A stretch of DNA of 64,000 nucleotides from positions 7,440,001 through 7,504,000 of the forward strand of contig NC_003284.9 in the NCBI RefSeq assembly GCF_000002985.6, in the 5' to 3' direction. Positions 1 through 11,530 of this stretch are shown in pieces. How positions within the stretch are numbered: position 1 is the first letter of the stretch; each line of letters opens with the position of its first letter. A model generated the notes under the pieces. It was given only the letters and a program-made list of their open reading frames with translations, was not told where the DNA came from and made no database searches. Made by a program: the position numbers and the translations under genes. The stretch comes from Caenorhabditis elegans. Taxonomy: Eukaryota; Nematoda; Chromadorea; Rhabditida; Rhabditidae.

Positions 1-475
1 TCACTGTATCATCACTGTATCTAATAAACTTATTTTTAAACCACTAACACACACAAATTGCCAAAATTCAAGAGTTCAACCTGTCAACTTTGTACCGCCA
101 AAAAAAATTGAAAAATATTCAAGATTTTTTAGTGATTATCCTAATACTTTTGATCTAATCGAGTGGGATTAATTAGACTAGATTCATATTTTTTCAATCA
201 CTTTCCTCAAACATGTCCAAAAAAGTATTCGAAGCACCTACACTGTAGCATGTTATCGCTATCAATGACATTTTTATTGTTTTGAATATGCATGGAAACT
301 ACAACAGAAGTCACAATTTCCTAAAATAACTCCAACAAAGTGCTCATTGATGCATCAATTGTATCATACACTTAAAAATTCTAGCAATAATTTGTGGTTG
401 TATATTTGCATATACACATTTAAAACTTTAACTAATTGTAGTTGTAAGTTAGTTTTATGAAAAAATATTTTGTAC
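1..475 (-). other. Intron of the acyltransferase gene, running off the left edge
   Basis: A GT donor follows the last visible exon at 475-474, and I find no further in-frame coding in the AT-rich sequence down to base 1. The remaining 3' exons of the gene must lie left of the window. Confidence 0.7.
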
Positions 476-2575
476 CTTGATAATATATCTTTCGTAGAGA
501 AACTCCTTCAGTAAATTCTCATCCGACCACTCAGGCTTGACAGGAATAACATCATAGTGAACTGCGAATTGGGAAGCTTCGACGGATTCCCAGTCACCCA
601 TCATCACATCACAAATGTCTGGAACAGCTCCCTTTCTGTACCCAATTGTTGCGTCGATTATGTACTTGATTGGCTCTCCTTTACCACATTTAGACATTGA
701 CAGTGAATCTGAAATTGAAAACGGAATAATTGCAATTTAGAAAGTGTTAAATACCATCAGTGGGACCGAGAACATCGAGGACGGCGTGAGCAGCTCCGGT
801 TCTTGGGTAAACACAATTATCCAAAGGCTTTAATCCATTTTTCTCGGCAAATGTGCGACCACTGTTTTTTACAAGGTAAAGTCGGGAACCTAAAATTTAG
901 TGCAATATTAACAGCTTGTTTTTGAATTGTACAGCTATTGGGTTAAATCAAGACAATTATTTCTTCCAAATCGATATTTTTTTTCAGTCAAACTGGTAAA
1001 GTTTTGTGTATGAATTTTAGTACTGTAATTTGTTAACTGTGACATTACCAGCCAATTCATCATTTCAAACCCAAAAACAACAAAAGTGATAAAGAACACC
1101 ACGTGGGGAAATGGACGTGACAAACAAGAGCATACCTTCTGGATACATGATCACCCATCCGTAGTCATATTTGTAGAACGAGTTTTTCAGATGATCACGG
1201 AAGCTTGAAAGCACACTGTCGCGTTTGCTGACTCCGCCGTTAACAAAGAAATTTCCATGAGATGTCCACATGACTCCGAGTGGTGTGTATTTCCAGATGT
1301 TATAGATCACCCACATCCACTGAAAGAAATTCAAATTACCTTATTAACTTTGCATAATACCTGAACTTATTATTGTTGGAACAAATTTTTTCAATATGAG
1401 TGATAAATATTTTTAAAAAATGTGTTCAGATAATCTAACCGAAATTGTGCTTCAACGCAGAATATTGGTAACATCGGATAACTAAACTTTCGCTTTCGAT
1501 ATGTTGAACTATCATTAAAAATATCTGACAAATATTGAAGAAATTTAATTATAAAATTTCAATGTTTAGTACAATAAAAAATTTAAAACCAGTTCATTAC
1601 ATTGGAGTTGTAATTTACCTAATAATTCTAGGCGTGAAATTGAATTTAATTCTTTACACTTTTCTGCATATTTCTACTTCCTTTTTTATTTTTTGCAAAT
1701 GTTTTTAAAAATATTTTTTACCCGTGATCTGATTGATCCTTTTCCATTGAGACTTTGCATCAAAACAAAATGATCAAGCAACCCAAGATGATTTGCAAGC
1801 AAAAGGCACTTTTCTTCTGCGTATCCTGCCAGATTCGTTCCATATTCGGTTACTGTAACACATTCATTTTTTTCTAATTTCCTATTCTTCAACACTCACC
1901 AGTAGCCCCAACAAAAACAGACACAGCGTTCCAATGAGCATTAACCATCGCGCATAATTTGTGCTCGAGATAGTTGAAGAGAGGCGTGCTGGAAAATGTA
2001 GAGAATAAAGAATGGAATAAGTTTTGGTGTGCTAATTATATATTTTTTCGTTCACCAACCTGAAAAGCATTAATGGGAATAAAAGTGATACGGTTATCAC
2101 GCAAGCTACAGGAACAACCCAAGCAGTCATGAAAAAGAAGTAAGCCGCGCCTGAAAAATGTAATTAATTGCTTTTTGCATTTCTCAGTATAGTATTTTTA
2201 TCCAGAACAATCTGTGATTCTTTATTTAAGACGTCAACATGTTCTCTATTATAAATTTTATATGCTTGGCTTTCTTGCAATACATCACCATCACAAAGAA
2301 ACTTGCAAACGCGCTCCATCAACCAGGCACGAAAAATTGGGCAATGCAGTTTTAGATTAAAGTTTTCTCACAGCAGATTTGCCTCACTTTTGACAACAAA
2401 TTTTTTTTAAAAGAAACAATCCTATTGAAAACTCAAAATACAACCCACCAACAAGTGAAATGATACGTCGAATTTCTATAAGATGTACATTATCTGTTCG
2501 CTCGGACATGTCGATGTTTGCCACCCGAACTCCGACCTTCTGGTCGTCGGTATCCATAAGACCGCTTTTCAGCAT
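476..2575 (-). CDS. LPGAT1-type lysophospholipid acyltransferase (3' end outside window)
   Basis: Probable ER-membrane acyltransferase of the PlsC/AGPAT superfamily, closest by eye to lysophosphatidylglycerol acyltransferase 1. Seven exons in frame: 2575-2449, 2150-2060, 1988-1900, 1852-1722, 1319-1136, 889-755, 708-476, giving 330 residues so far. A hydrophobic segment lies near residues 37-70. The catalytic HX4D motif is NHLGLLD (His124, Asp129) and the acyl-acceptor motif is YPEGSR (205-210). Later, WIIDTTIAYPK of human LPGAT1 is matched by YIIDATIGYRK. The ATG lies two bases after a TTTTCAG acceptor, which fits spliced-leader trans-splicing. C. elegans has several members of this family; acl-12 is on X and is my best guess, but I cannot separate paralogues from sequence alone. 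Confidence 0.85.
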
Positions 2576-2578
2576 GTC

Positions 2579-5500
2579 TGAAAATTTAAAAATGGCTTAA
2601 AAAGGTGTGTCGGAATGCCAGGGAAACGGAACGGAAAGTGAAGCAGAGAGCGATCAAGAAAATAGGTTTTTGCATATTGATAAAAGAATGATGAGACTCG
2701 TGTATAAATGTGTGAATACATAATCAAGCGATGTATGATGAGGGGTATATTAGTAAGTGATGTAGTAAGAGTGAGAAGAAGACTCAACAAGAGAAAAAGA
2801 AAAGGACAGCGTGCGATACGTCGGGGTGGCCAGCGTGGTGGGATGGGACAGGAGGTTCTGTTGTGTTTCGTGTCTCTCTCTGCACATTGCAAAACGACTC
2901 CTTTATCTGCGCACTCTCTAATCTTCACTCCCCGAACCCGCACTTCTGTTTGGAACCCTAGAAGCTCAGAGAGCCGAGGTCAACCAACGATAACCAGATG
3001 GCTGTCCTCTTAGTACCTAGTCAGTAGAATGTTTTGCAACTTGTCATTTTTCTTGCCACTCCAGTGTTGCAGCATTTTCTGTTAGAAAAACTTTAGTGGT
3101 GTCAAAAACATTTTGCTGTTTTGAATGTAAGGAATGTAGTCTTTTTTCACACAATGCAAATTTTTCTTTAAAAAAACAATTAGTGTGTTTCACAATCTAC
3201 CAGCTGCCTTTGATTTGCAAAATTGAATGTCGAGAGGGGAGATATATGGAAATACGTACACAGTGAAAACACAAGGGGTGGGAATAATGTTGTTCTAGGT
3301 ATTCAGCGGATTGGAATTCAAGATGTATCTACAATCGAAAGGAAAACAACATTTTATATGTTTTTAAAAAGACTTGAGTGGGAAACATATACAAACATTT
3401 TGATTATATTTTTTTGAGGACTGAAGAACCCAATTTTCACAAAGGGAAGATGGGTCATTAGGTTTTTTTGAAAAATAACTTTCAAACGACGCAAACGTTT
3501 AAAACAAATGTGACGTGTAACAAGTTCATAGACATTTTTTTAAAAGCTTTCGTACAATTAATTTCTAGACAATTCTAAATGCGTTCTCACAATTATTGAT
3601 AACTAATCATATGTTGCAAAAATTACCAAATGGTACAGTAAAACATCTAAAATTTTTATTTACAGTCGAATAGTTACCTATCACAATTCTAGAATTCGGC
3701 CAAAAAAGGTTTTTTACAATTTTCATACTTTAATTTTGTATTCACTTCTAAATTGAAAAATTATAGAGGTCAAACCTGCAACAATGGTCAAAATTACTCA
3801 CAAAAGTTAACATTTTGGGAAAATTTGAACATTTACAAAAAAATTCACTGAAAATTTTGAAATACTAAAACATTTTCGAGCGTTTTATTCATTTGTTATA
3901 TATGAAATCTTCACTGACAATACTCTAGTTCTGAAAACAGTCTCAGCATTTTCAGAAAAATCTAGTTACCTTTTTTTAAAACATTTTTGTATCCATCCTT
4001 CTTAGTTTTTGTGATGAAGAAATAGATATATAAATATACAGATTATTCAGTTTTGAGTCAAAAAATTCTAAATTGAATCTGGGAACTGCGCTTCACTAAA
4101 CAATCAAATAAAACTGACAGAATTATAGAAAAGTGGACAACTACTTAAGGGAATCATTAAGTCTTGGGAAGATGATCTACACCGTGTACCAAAGTATCAT
4201 AGTACAACGAGTGATAAGCGTGGCAGAAAGAAGAGTGGAGGAAGATAAATAGGTGGAGCTATCATCTAAACAATGATGTTCTCACCCGTTGCGTTTTTTG
4301 TTCGCGTTATAACTATGTGAATTGCGTATGAACGAAACGATTGAATTTAGGCGATGAGACACAGATTAGCATACTAATATTCATATGAAATGAGGCAACT
4401 TTCGAAAGTGTATTTTATGTGATGTGCACAAGTTCTCTATTGCATTTGTTTTTTGAACTTATACATACGCATACAAACCGGACAAAACTGTTAATTGTGG
4501 AAAGGAAAAACAAATTTCAAATGCCTTGTGCTTCACAGCATTGTTTTTCTATGACGAATTTATTTTTTCTAACAAAAATGGCAGTGAGCAAACAAATGCA
4601 GATAGATAACAGTTTCAAAACTAGAATGCGCAAGAAGTGTAAATGTCAAAATCTCTCACGCTCTATGCCAAGCAGTTTGCAGTAAACTGAGTCATTTTTT
4701 ATGGGAACATCAAATAGCAATTTTTGATTTTGTGAATGGTATTTGACTGGCAAAAAAGTGTAAAAGGAAGGCAGAGCAGATCGTAAAAACGAAGCGAAAA
4801 AAAGGACACAAAAACTTGGCTGGTACGTTGAATAAAAAAAATTTGAAGTGAGAAGAAAAGGCGGAGAGATTGCGAAACACATGAATCTCACGTTGCTTTT
4901 GTCAGGACAAGCGACAAGGATATCCGTCCCAATGATGAGCTCATACTTTTCCCCCGTTTTTTTCAGTAATGAGAAAAAAGGAGTAGCATAGAAAACTGGT
5001 AGGTGTTTTAACCTTGTCAATAAACGAATAAAGGAGGAGCAAGAATTTTCAATCGTAAAGTGCCCCGTCTCCAATGACTACAAAATCCGTATCCTTGGAG
5101 CTGAAATGTAAGCGAAAACAAAGCAGAAACTACAGAAATATAGAACTTCTGAAGGAAAGGAAAAATATGTTAGACGTACACAATTACTTTTTTTCTGTTT
5201 TTACGACGCGGGATTAGGAAATAATATCCAATTTTTTCAATTCTCAGTTTTACTCAAAATTATAAGACAGCGACAAAAACATTGAATATTTTGGGGAATA
5301 GCGAATTTCTTATTGGTTTTTGGAAAATTTAATCTATGAAAATTATTTGACAGCACAAAAAGTAAAAAAAATTGTTTTTAACAGACACAAATTTTCCCCC
5401 ATAAAATAATACCTACTTGAACTTTTAAATCTTTTTGTAAGTTCATTGAAAAACTTTCAACGTTTTTAGAATTAATTAAATATGGTTAGTTATTTCCCTA

Positions 5501-8345
5501 ATTTTCCAAATTGTTGCAAATTGTTAGCCAAACAATTGCCGAAAATATAAAATTTCAACATTTTTAGAGTGTTTACATTTTTGGTAAAAGTTTCATATTT
5601 TAAGCTCAAAGTTTCTTAGGCCTCGAGATATTTTAAAGTTTTGCCTTTTTTAAAACAATTTTTATTGTTGCCAGAAAATTATAAGTATTTAAAATCTAAG
5701 CGCCACCTAACCTGAACAAACTCAACGATAAGTATGAAATTGTCACCTTTTCGTATTTTAGAGTTTAATAAACGCAGAATCAAATACTTGCCTAAGATAC
5801 CAAGTTTTAAGAGGTATGACAAAATGTAGCACAAATGGAGAAAAATTTTCAACTAGCGCGAAAAAGTTCCTCGCTGATAATGGAAACTGATCATCAGCTG
5901 ATATTCCTGCTACGCCTTGTTTTATCAATTTTTGACATAAAGGTCGTTTTGCTACACACGTTAGCTAGAGTACCTGACAATCATAGACAAGAGTATTCAG
6001 TAATTTGGAGAAACATTCGAAACATCACGCAATATGGGTAGAAGACAGTGCGAATAAGTTGAGGTGAGAGAACGCGTTGATTTTATTAATGACTGTGTGT
6101 ATCCTGTCCACTTTTAAATGATCAGAAACTATAAGGAAAATGAAGAGGAACCCTAAGCCAAAAAAAAAGAAAAAAATCGTAATTAATCCCCAGTTCTGAG
6201 GAAGTACTGGGGAATACACGCATATTTTGAGAGAAAGAAGGAACGCTGAAAAATATGGTGAACATGTTGAAAATTTTTGCCAAAAAGGGGAAGTGATGGC
6301 CGTGCTTTCAAAAACAACCTAAGCATATGTGCAAATAAAATAAGTTTGTGGTCTTGTTGAAAAAAATGATGAGATATAGAAAAAGTTGAGCAGAAGCAGA
6401 TATTTAGTTCACAAACGTTTTATGTTTTAGCCCAATTGGTAGCTTTATGAGGTCAATTAACCCCACTTTCTGGAAAGCAACAGCATATTTTCTCACTTTC
6501 AAGTATGAAGAAAGCACGAGAAAAAGGCATACTCCTTGAATTTATACTTTTTCAATTTTGCAGTAAAAAGGTCTACTCCAATTCGTTTTATCCTTCTTCT
6601 CCGTGTTTCACGCTACACATAGTATTTGAAATGAACAGCACGTGAACTTCACGTGAACTTCACGTGAACACCAAATATACAAAATTTCAGTGGTTGGTGT
6701 GATTTCTGAGAAAAATTTTTTACGATAATATAATAAGGAAAAAAAAAACCAAAAAATCAACTTTGTTTCTTATGCAGCTGCTGTGACCAACAAATATTGG
6801 ATTAAATTTTTGAGAGATCAAATTTTCGTGACTGGTCGGCTATTTTTGGCCAGTTTGTGGCGCTGTTGTAGCATTCAAAATAATGTATGTCGTCTAGGAG
6901 ATTTCAAAAGCTTTGTCAGGAGATGGAGCACATCTTGGACACAAATCACGGTAATGTATCGTGTTTTGTTTGCGCGGTAAAAAAAAACAAAAATCATTGG
7001 ACAATGTTTGTCTAATGACTGTTCTGGTAAATTAAAAGGGAAATAAAAATGTATTTTCTTTCCAGCTCCCGGAAATAGATTTTAATTTACTTATTCCAAT
7101 TTGTTACGCAAATTATGTTGCCTGTCGCCTATAAATGTACATGAACCCACGAAAAAAAACGAAAATGAAGTTTAATATTCAAAAAGAGCAGTTAATTGAA
7201 TTTTAATCAAATTTCAGCTACTGCGTTACAGGCATTTTGGTAAATTTGAAAGTTTTGCAAAGTTCAGTATTCTTCCAAAATTTTCAGCCGCCATAACACG
7301 TAAATTGTTGTGCATTTTTTAAAATAAAATTCGTTCAGCTGGAAACAAAAATACAACAATTTAGAAGTTAAAAAATCTATCAAAGTTAATCTTTTTTAAC
7401 AAACACCAATTCAAAATACAATAGTGTTTTGTTTTCAGAACACGAAAGTTAATTTGCAGCTGGACATGTTAAAAGTTTGATCATTTCTAGTAATTGTGAT
7501 TGATCACTTTTTTGCTCAAAATTGAAAGCACATGATCTAACGTGCAGGGTTTTGAAAACGCAGCTGAACCATTAAACTCTTGGAATAGCAATATGTTTTC
7601 ATTGGGCATGATGAGTTTTTATGAAAATGCTTATACGTATTGACTTGTTTTGAAATTAATGTTTCAACTTTGGAAAAGTTATAACATAATAGATTTTCAG
7701 TATACATAAGAAAATAAGTTTAATAAACTCAAAGCAACACCACAAGTGTTTATCTTATTTTTTTACATTAATCATTTAATAAAACAACTTCATATGTAAA
7801 TTTTGACCTCCTGCTTGCAACCAAAACAAAAAAAACTATTTGCCATATTATAAACAGTTACGGTTACCCACCTAGTGTGGGCCAGCTGCTACAGTATTCT
7901 GAGCAAAGTGACAGAGTTTATAAACATTTCTGACCCGACAGCAGTTGGATAGTCGGTAGCTTTTAATATGTTCTTATGATGATTGTAAACTAACAGGACA
8001 AATCTGTAGGCGGACAAAGTATTGGATATTTTGGTTGATGAGATATGTCAAAGGATTTTACAGTATTTTTTTTTAGAGAAACATGAAGAAATTGAAGAAA
8101 TATTGGAAAAAAACTAATTTGTAAGTTGAGTCATGAGATGAATTCTGAAACAACTTGCAATTCCGTATTTCTCTGAACAAAATAAAGCTAATTATAAACA
8201 GGAAATCAGTTTGGGCAGAGAAATTTATGAAATTACTTTTTCATTGAAAATAGAAAGATTGATGACTAATAATGCCGTCATAAAACTGTTGAAAATGAAA
8301 TAATAAATGATTGTTCGAAAATGTTCAATAACGCCTCAAATTTTT
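2579..8345. other. Intergenic, no convincing gene
   Basis: AT-rich DNA upstream of the acyltransferase. The first few hundred bases (about 2620-3000) are G-rich on the plus strand and probably contain its promoter. A 142-codon open frame (5074-4646, minus) and several 60-100 codon frames lack splice context and recognisable protein content. A triple CACGTG array at 6639-6666 is listed separately. I see nothing else that can be named. Confidence 0.6.
6639..6666. promoter_or_regulatory. Three CACGTG E-boxes at 11-bp spacing
   Basis: CACGTG occurs at 6639-6644, 6650-6655 and 6661-6666, each followed by AAC. The unit CACGTGAACTT is repeated head to tail. Perfect palindromic E-boxes are bound by bHLH-leucine-zipper factors (Myc/Mad/Mondo and TFEB families, MXL and HLH-30 in worms). 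About one helical turn separates the sites. The array lies 4 kb upstream of the acyltransferase and 12 kb from sox-2, so the target is unknown. Confidence 0.5.
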
Positions 8346-8358
8346 CCAGTAGGTACAT

Positions 8359-10288
8359 GAAGATGGAGTAGCGCTGGTGGTAATTTTGCCCAATATAATG
8401 ATCCTAAATGACCAAATAGATTTTCAAAAATTTGTTGCTTTTAAGAAAACCCAGGCAACATCGCATGTTCTGGTCTTCAAAATATTTTGACGCAATTAAT
8501 TCAAACAAAATTAAAGCATACAGTGCGTCCAACTTCTATAGCACCCCCCTCCATTTCGGCCGTTTGGAGCTTTTCAAAATATTTTTTGGAAAAGTGTTAG
8601 TGCAGTTCGATAGCAAATGTTGAAAAACCTAAGCTCCCCAATTTTTCTAATGATATCTCAAAAATCACGGAAATTAGGTCAAAATATCTGAAAAATGGCC
8701 GTCCAACTTCTATAGCACCCCCTCTGATTTTTGACAAATTTCTGTAAATTCGGGGTTTTCTTCGTAGTTAATGAATTTATTTCGTAAATAACTTCACACC
8801 AAAATAATCAGGTGGTTCCACTTTCACATTTAAAAAATAAATATAACACTTGAAAACACGTGGAATGCCTGGGATTGTCCTGGAACGTTCTTATTTGCTT
8901 CAGAGGCCATATCGGCTCCCAATGATTTTCGCAGCACCAAAATTAATCAAAATGTTCTTCTCCGTCTATTCATTACTATGTAATTAGTTGTAGAAAGCAT
9001 TTATTCATATGAACCAAATGGTAAAGGGAGCAACTTCAGTGGTTTTTAAAAGGTTCGATTTAACCATGAAAACGAGCGTTCGGAGGCGTAGAGATAATGG
9101 TTGGGAATACATTTTCGACTAAAAATTACTACATTATAGCAAAAATTAAAAATTATTTTATATGAACAACAAATCCGTGGAAATCCATGGGTGAATCAGA
9201 TGCCAGACATCTACAATCGCAGGTTCAATGTTTTGTCTGGTAGCTTTTGCATTACTTGACCAAAAAAAGATTCAATGAGCGAATTCGCTAAATTTAACTT
9301 GAGTTATAAATACAACTAGCAAAATCGTCATTCGGAAAGGTATATCTTACTTTTCTGTCTAAAATTTTCGCATGTTAGCTTGAAAAAAAGACTTGCGGCC
9401 TCGCTTTGCCTTTGTCCTCTTTTTTGAGCGGTCTCATGATCTTTTCCGTATAAATTTTCAAAGACTTCTAATCAAAATCGAAGCTTCAAAGACATTTGAG
9501 CAGGATGAGCTGAAGTTCTGTACAATACAAAGTCAAAACCTTCAGCTCTGCGCCTCCAAACGCTAGTTTTCATAGTTAAATCAAGCCTTTTGAAAATCAC
9601 TGAAGTTGCTCCCTTTACCATTTGGTTCATATGAATAAATGCTTTCTACAACTAATTACATAGTAATGAATAGACGGAGAAGAACATTTTGATTAATTTT
9701 GGTGCTGCGAAAATCATTGGGAGCCGATATGGCCTCTGAAGCAAATAAGAACGTTCCAGGACAATCCCAGGCATTCCACGTGTTTTCAAGTGTTATATTT
9801 ATTTTTTAAATGTGAAATTGGAACCACCTGATTATTTTGGTGTGAAGTTATTTACGAAATAAATTCATTAACTACGAAGAAAACCCCGAATTTACAGAAA
9901 TTTGTCAAAAATCAGAGGGGGTGCTATAGAAGTTGGACGGCCATTTTTCAGATATTTTGACCTAATTTCCGTGATTTTTGAGGTATCATTAGAAAAATTG
10001 GGGAGCATAGGTTTTTCAACATTTGCTATCGAACTGCACTAACACTTTTCCGAAAAATATTTTGAAAAGCTCCAAACGGCCGAATTGGAGGGGGGTGCTA
10101 TAGAAGTTGGACGCACTGTACAAATTAAACGAAACATTATTATTTTGGTTGGTTGACTTCCAAAATTAATTGGCAAAAATTGAGTAATTGTCTTTTTGAC
10201 AATGAGTAATACATTTTCGAAAAGTTTTACTGTGATACCTGGTCATTTTGGCCCCATACTTCTTTTCTCCACTGGAGCTACTTCATTT
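8359..10288. mobile_element. Old palindromic MITE split by a later insertion
   Basis: The left end (8361-8420, with GATGGAGTAGCG and later AAATGACC) and the right end (10241-10288, with GGTCATTTTGG and GAGCTACTTCAT) are diverged inverted copies of the termini of the better preserved palindrome at 10507-11234. A 1.6-kb element with its own termini sits between them, so the older element was disrupted by the younger. Coding frames here are element sequence, not genes. Confidence 0.6.
8521..10118. mobile_element. 1.6-kb foldback transposon-like element (Tc6-like)
   Basis: Near-perfect inverted arms of about 570 bp (8521-9092 and 9545-10118) flank a unique centre of about 450 bp. The ends read CAGTGCGTCC...GGACGCACTG and are bordered by TA on both sides, as in Tc1/mariner elements. 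Size, foldback structure and CAGTG ends recall Tc6 of C. elegans, but I cannot confirm the family without a search. The arms differ by only scattered bases (for example TTCCACTTTC versus TTCCAATTTC), suggesting recent origin or arm homogenisation. No transposase frame is visible, so it is non-autonomous. Confidence 0.8.
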
Positions 10289-10506
10289 ATAATGTTGGAA
10301 AAATCAAATGAAAATAACTGTGACGATCCGGACAAAACAAAATTTGCTCCAAAAATCGTTTACTTCCTTTTTCCGAAATTTTTTGTTGTTCTTTTAATTT
10401 TGTGTTTCTATCTTAGTTCTGAAAGTTTTTTCTTTCAAGCAATTTATACTGCTGATTGTAAATTCCATGCAAAATCACACTTAGACGGATAGCGTCTTAT
10501 GTTTTT

Positions 10507-11234
10507 TTAAAAATGGAGTAGCCTCAGTGGGGAAATTGCTTTAAAACATGCCTATGGTACCACAATGACCAAATATCATAGTAAAAAAATTAAATAAAAT
10601 TTTCTAAATTTTATATGATTTTTTGAAAATTGAAAAAATCTCGAATTGCATCAAATTCCTATTTGAATTACCGCCAATAGTTCGATGTTCGATGGAGCGC
10701 GCTTGCATTTTTTTTACTTTTATTTATTAATTTTTCTTATTTTTGATTGATTTTTCATGTTTTTTTTTTGAGTAATTTTACTGAAAATTTGATGAATAAT
10801 TCAAGATAAATGTAAATTTTTTATTAAAAAGCGGGCGCTAAAGCCTTAATCTTTGAAATAGAATATTTCAGGCTCAACGTCGCTGAAAAACGTGCTACCT
10901 CTGTTTTCAATTATTTTTAGTGAACAATCTACATTTATCTTGAATTTTTCATTAAATTTCCAGTAAAACTACTCAAAAAAACATGAAAAATCAATCAAAA
11001 ATAAGAAAAATTAATAAATAAAAGTTAAAATAATGCAAGCGCGCTCCATCGAACATCGAACTATTGGCGGTAATTCAAATAGGAATTTGATGCAATTCGA
11101 GATTTTTTCAATTTTCAAAACATCATATAAAATTTAGAAAATTTTTTTAAATTTTTCTACTACAATATTTGGTCATTGTGGTACCATAGGCATGTTTTAA
11201 AGCAATTTCCCCACTGGCACTACTCCACCTTTAA
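10507..11234. mobile_element. 728-bp palindromic MITE with TTAA borders
   Basis: The left half begins TTAAAAATGGAGTAGCCTCA, and the right half ends as the reverse complement (TGGCACTACTCCACCTTTAA). Arms of about 300 bp match, including GATGTTCGATGGAGCGCGCT (near 10681-10704) and its complement (near 11041-11062), around a diverged centre. There is no coding capacity. This resembles the abundant palindromic repeats of C. elegans that target TTAA or TTTAAA. Confidence 0.8.
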
Positions 11235-11409
11235 CGACATTTATGCACAAATGGTGTGATCTGAAATTGTTATTCTGAAACAAAAGAGACCTTTGGACTT
11301 GTCTAATAAAGTTAGAGAACCACGTGCAATGAATTTTCAGTTCAATAATTTAGATAAGGCGCCGCTGAAATCAAAAATTTAATCAATTAAAAATGCCTCC
11401 AATACTAAA

Positions 11410-11530
11410 CTACCGTATTTATTCTATTAGTATAAAATCTGTATTAGACTTGAATTCCCTATTAGTATTTCACCTCTAACACCATCCGAAAATTAATATT
11501 GGTTTTGCACTCCCTAGTCTTGCATTCAAG
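11410..11530. repeat. Decayed relative of the element in the coh-1 intron
   Basis: TACCGTATTTATTCTATTAG at the left and the block GCACTCCCTAGTCTTGCA at the right match, respectively, the terminus and the reversed internal repeat unit of the inverted-repeat element at 33611-34052. Only about 120 bp remain. Confidence 0.5.

Noticed and set aside
4646-5074. 142-codon minus-strand open frame
   Set aside because: No recognisable domain, hydrophobic and Phe-rich as expected from A-rich complement sequence, and no clear splice partners or transcript signals.
10196-10492. 98-codon plus-strand frame
   Set aside because: It begins inside the right flank of the old palindromic element and runs into unique AT-rich DNA, with no homology signal.
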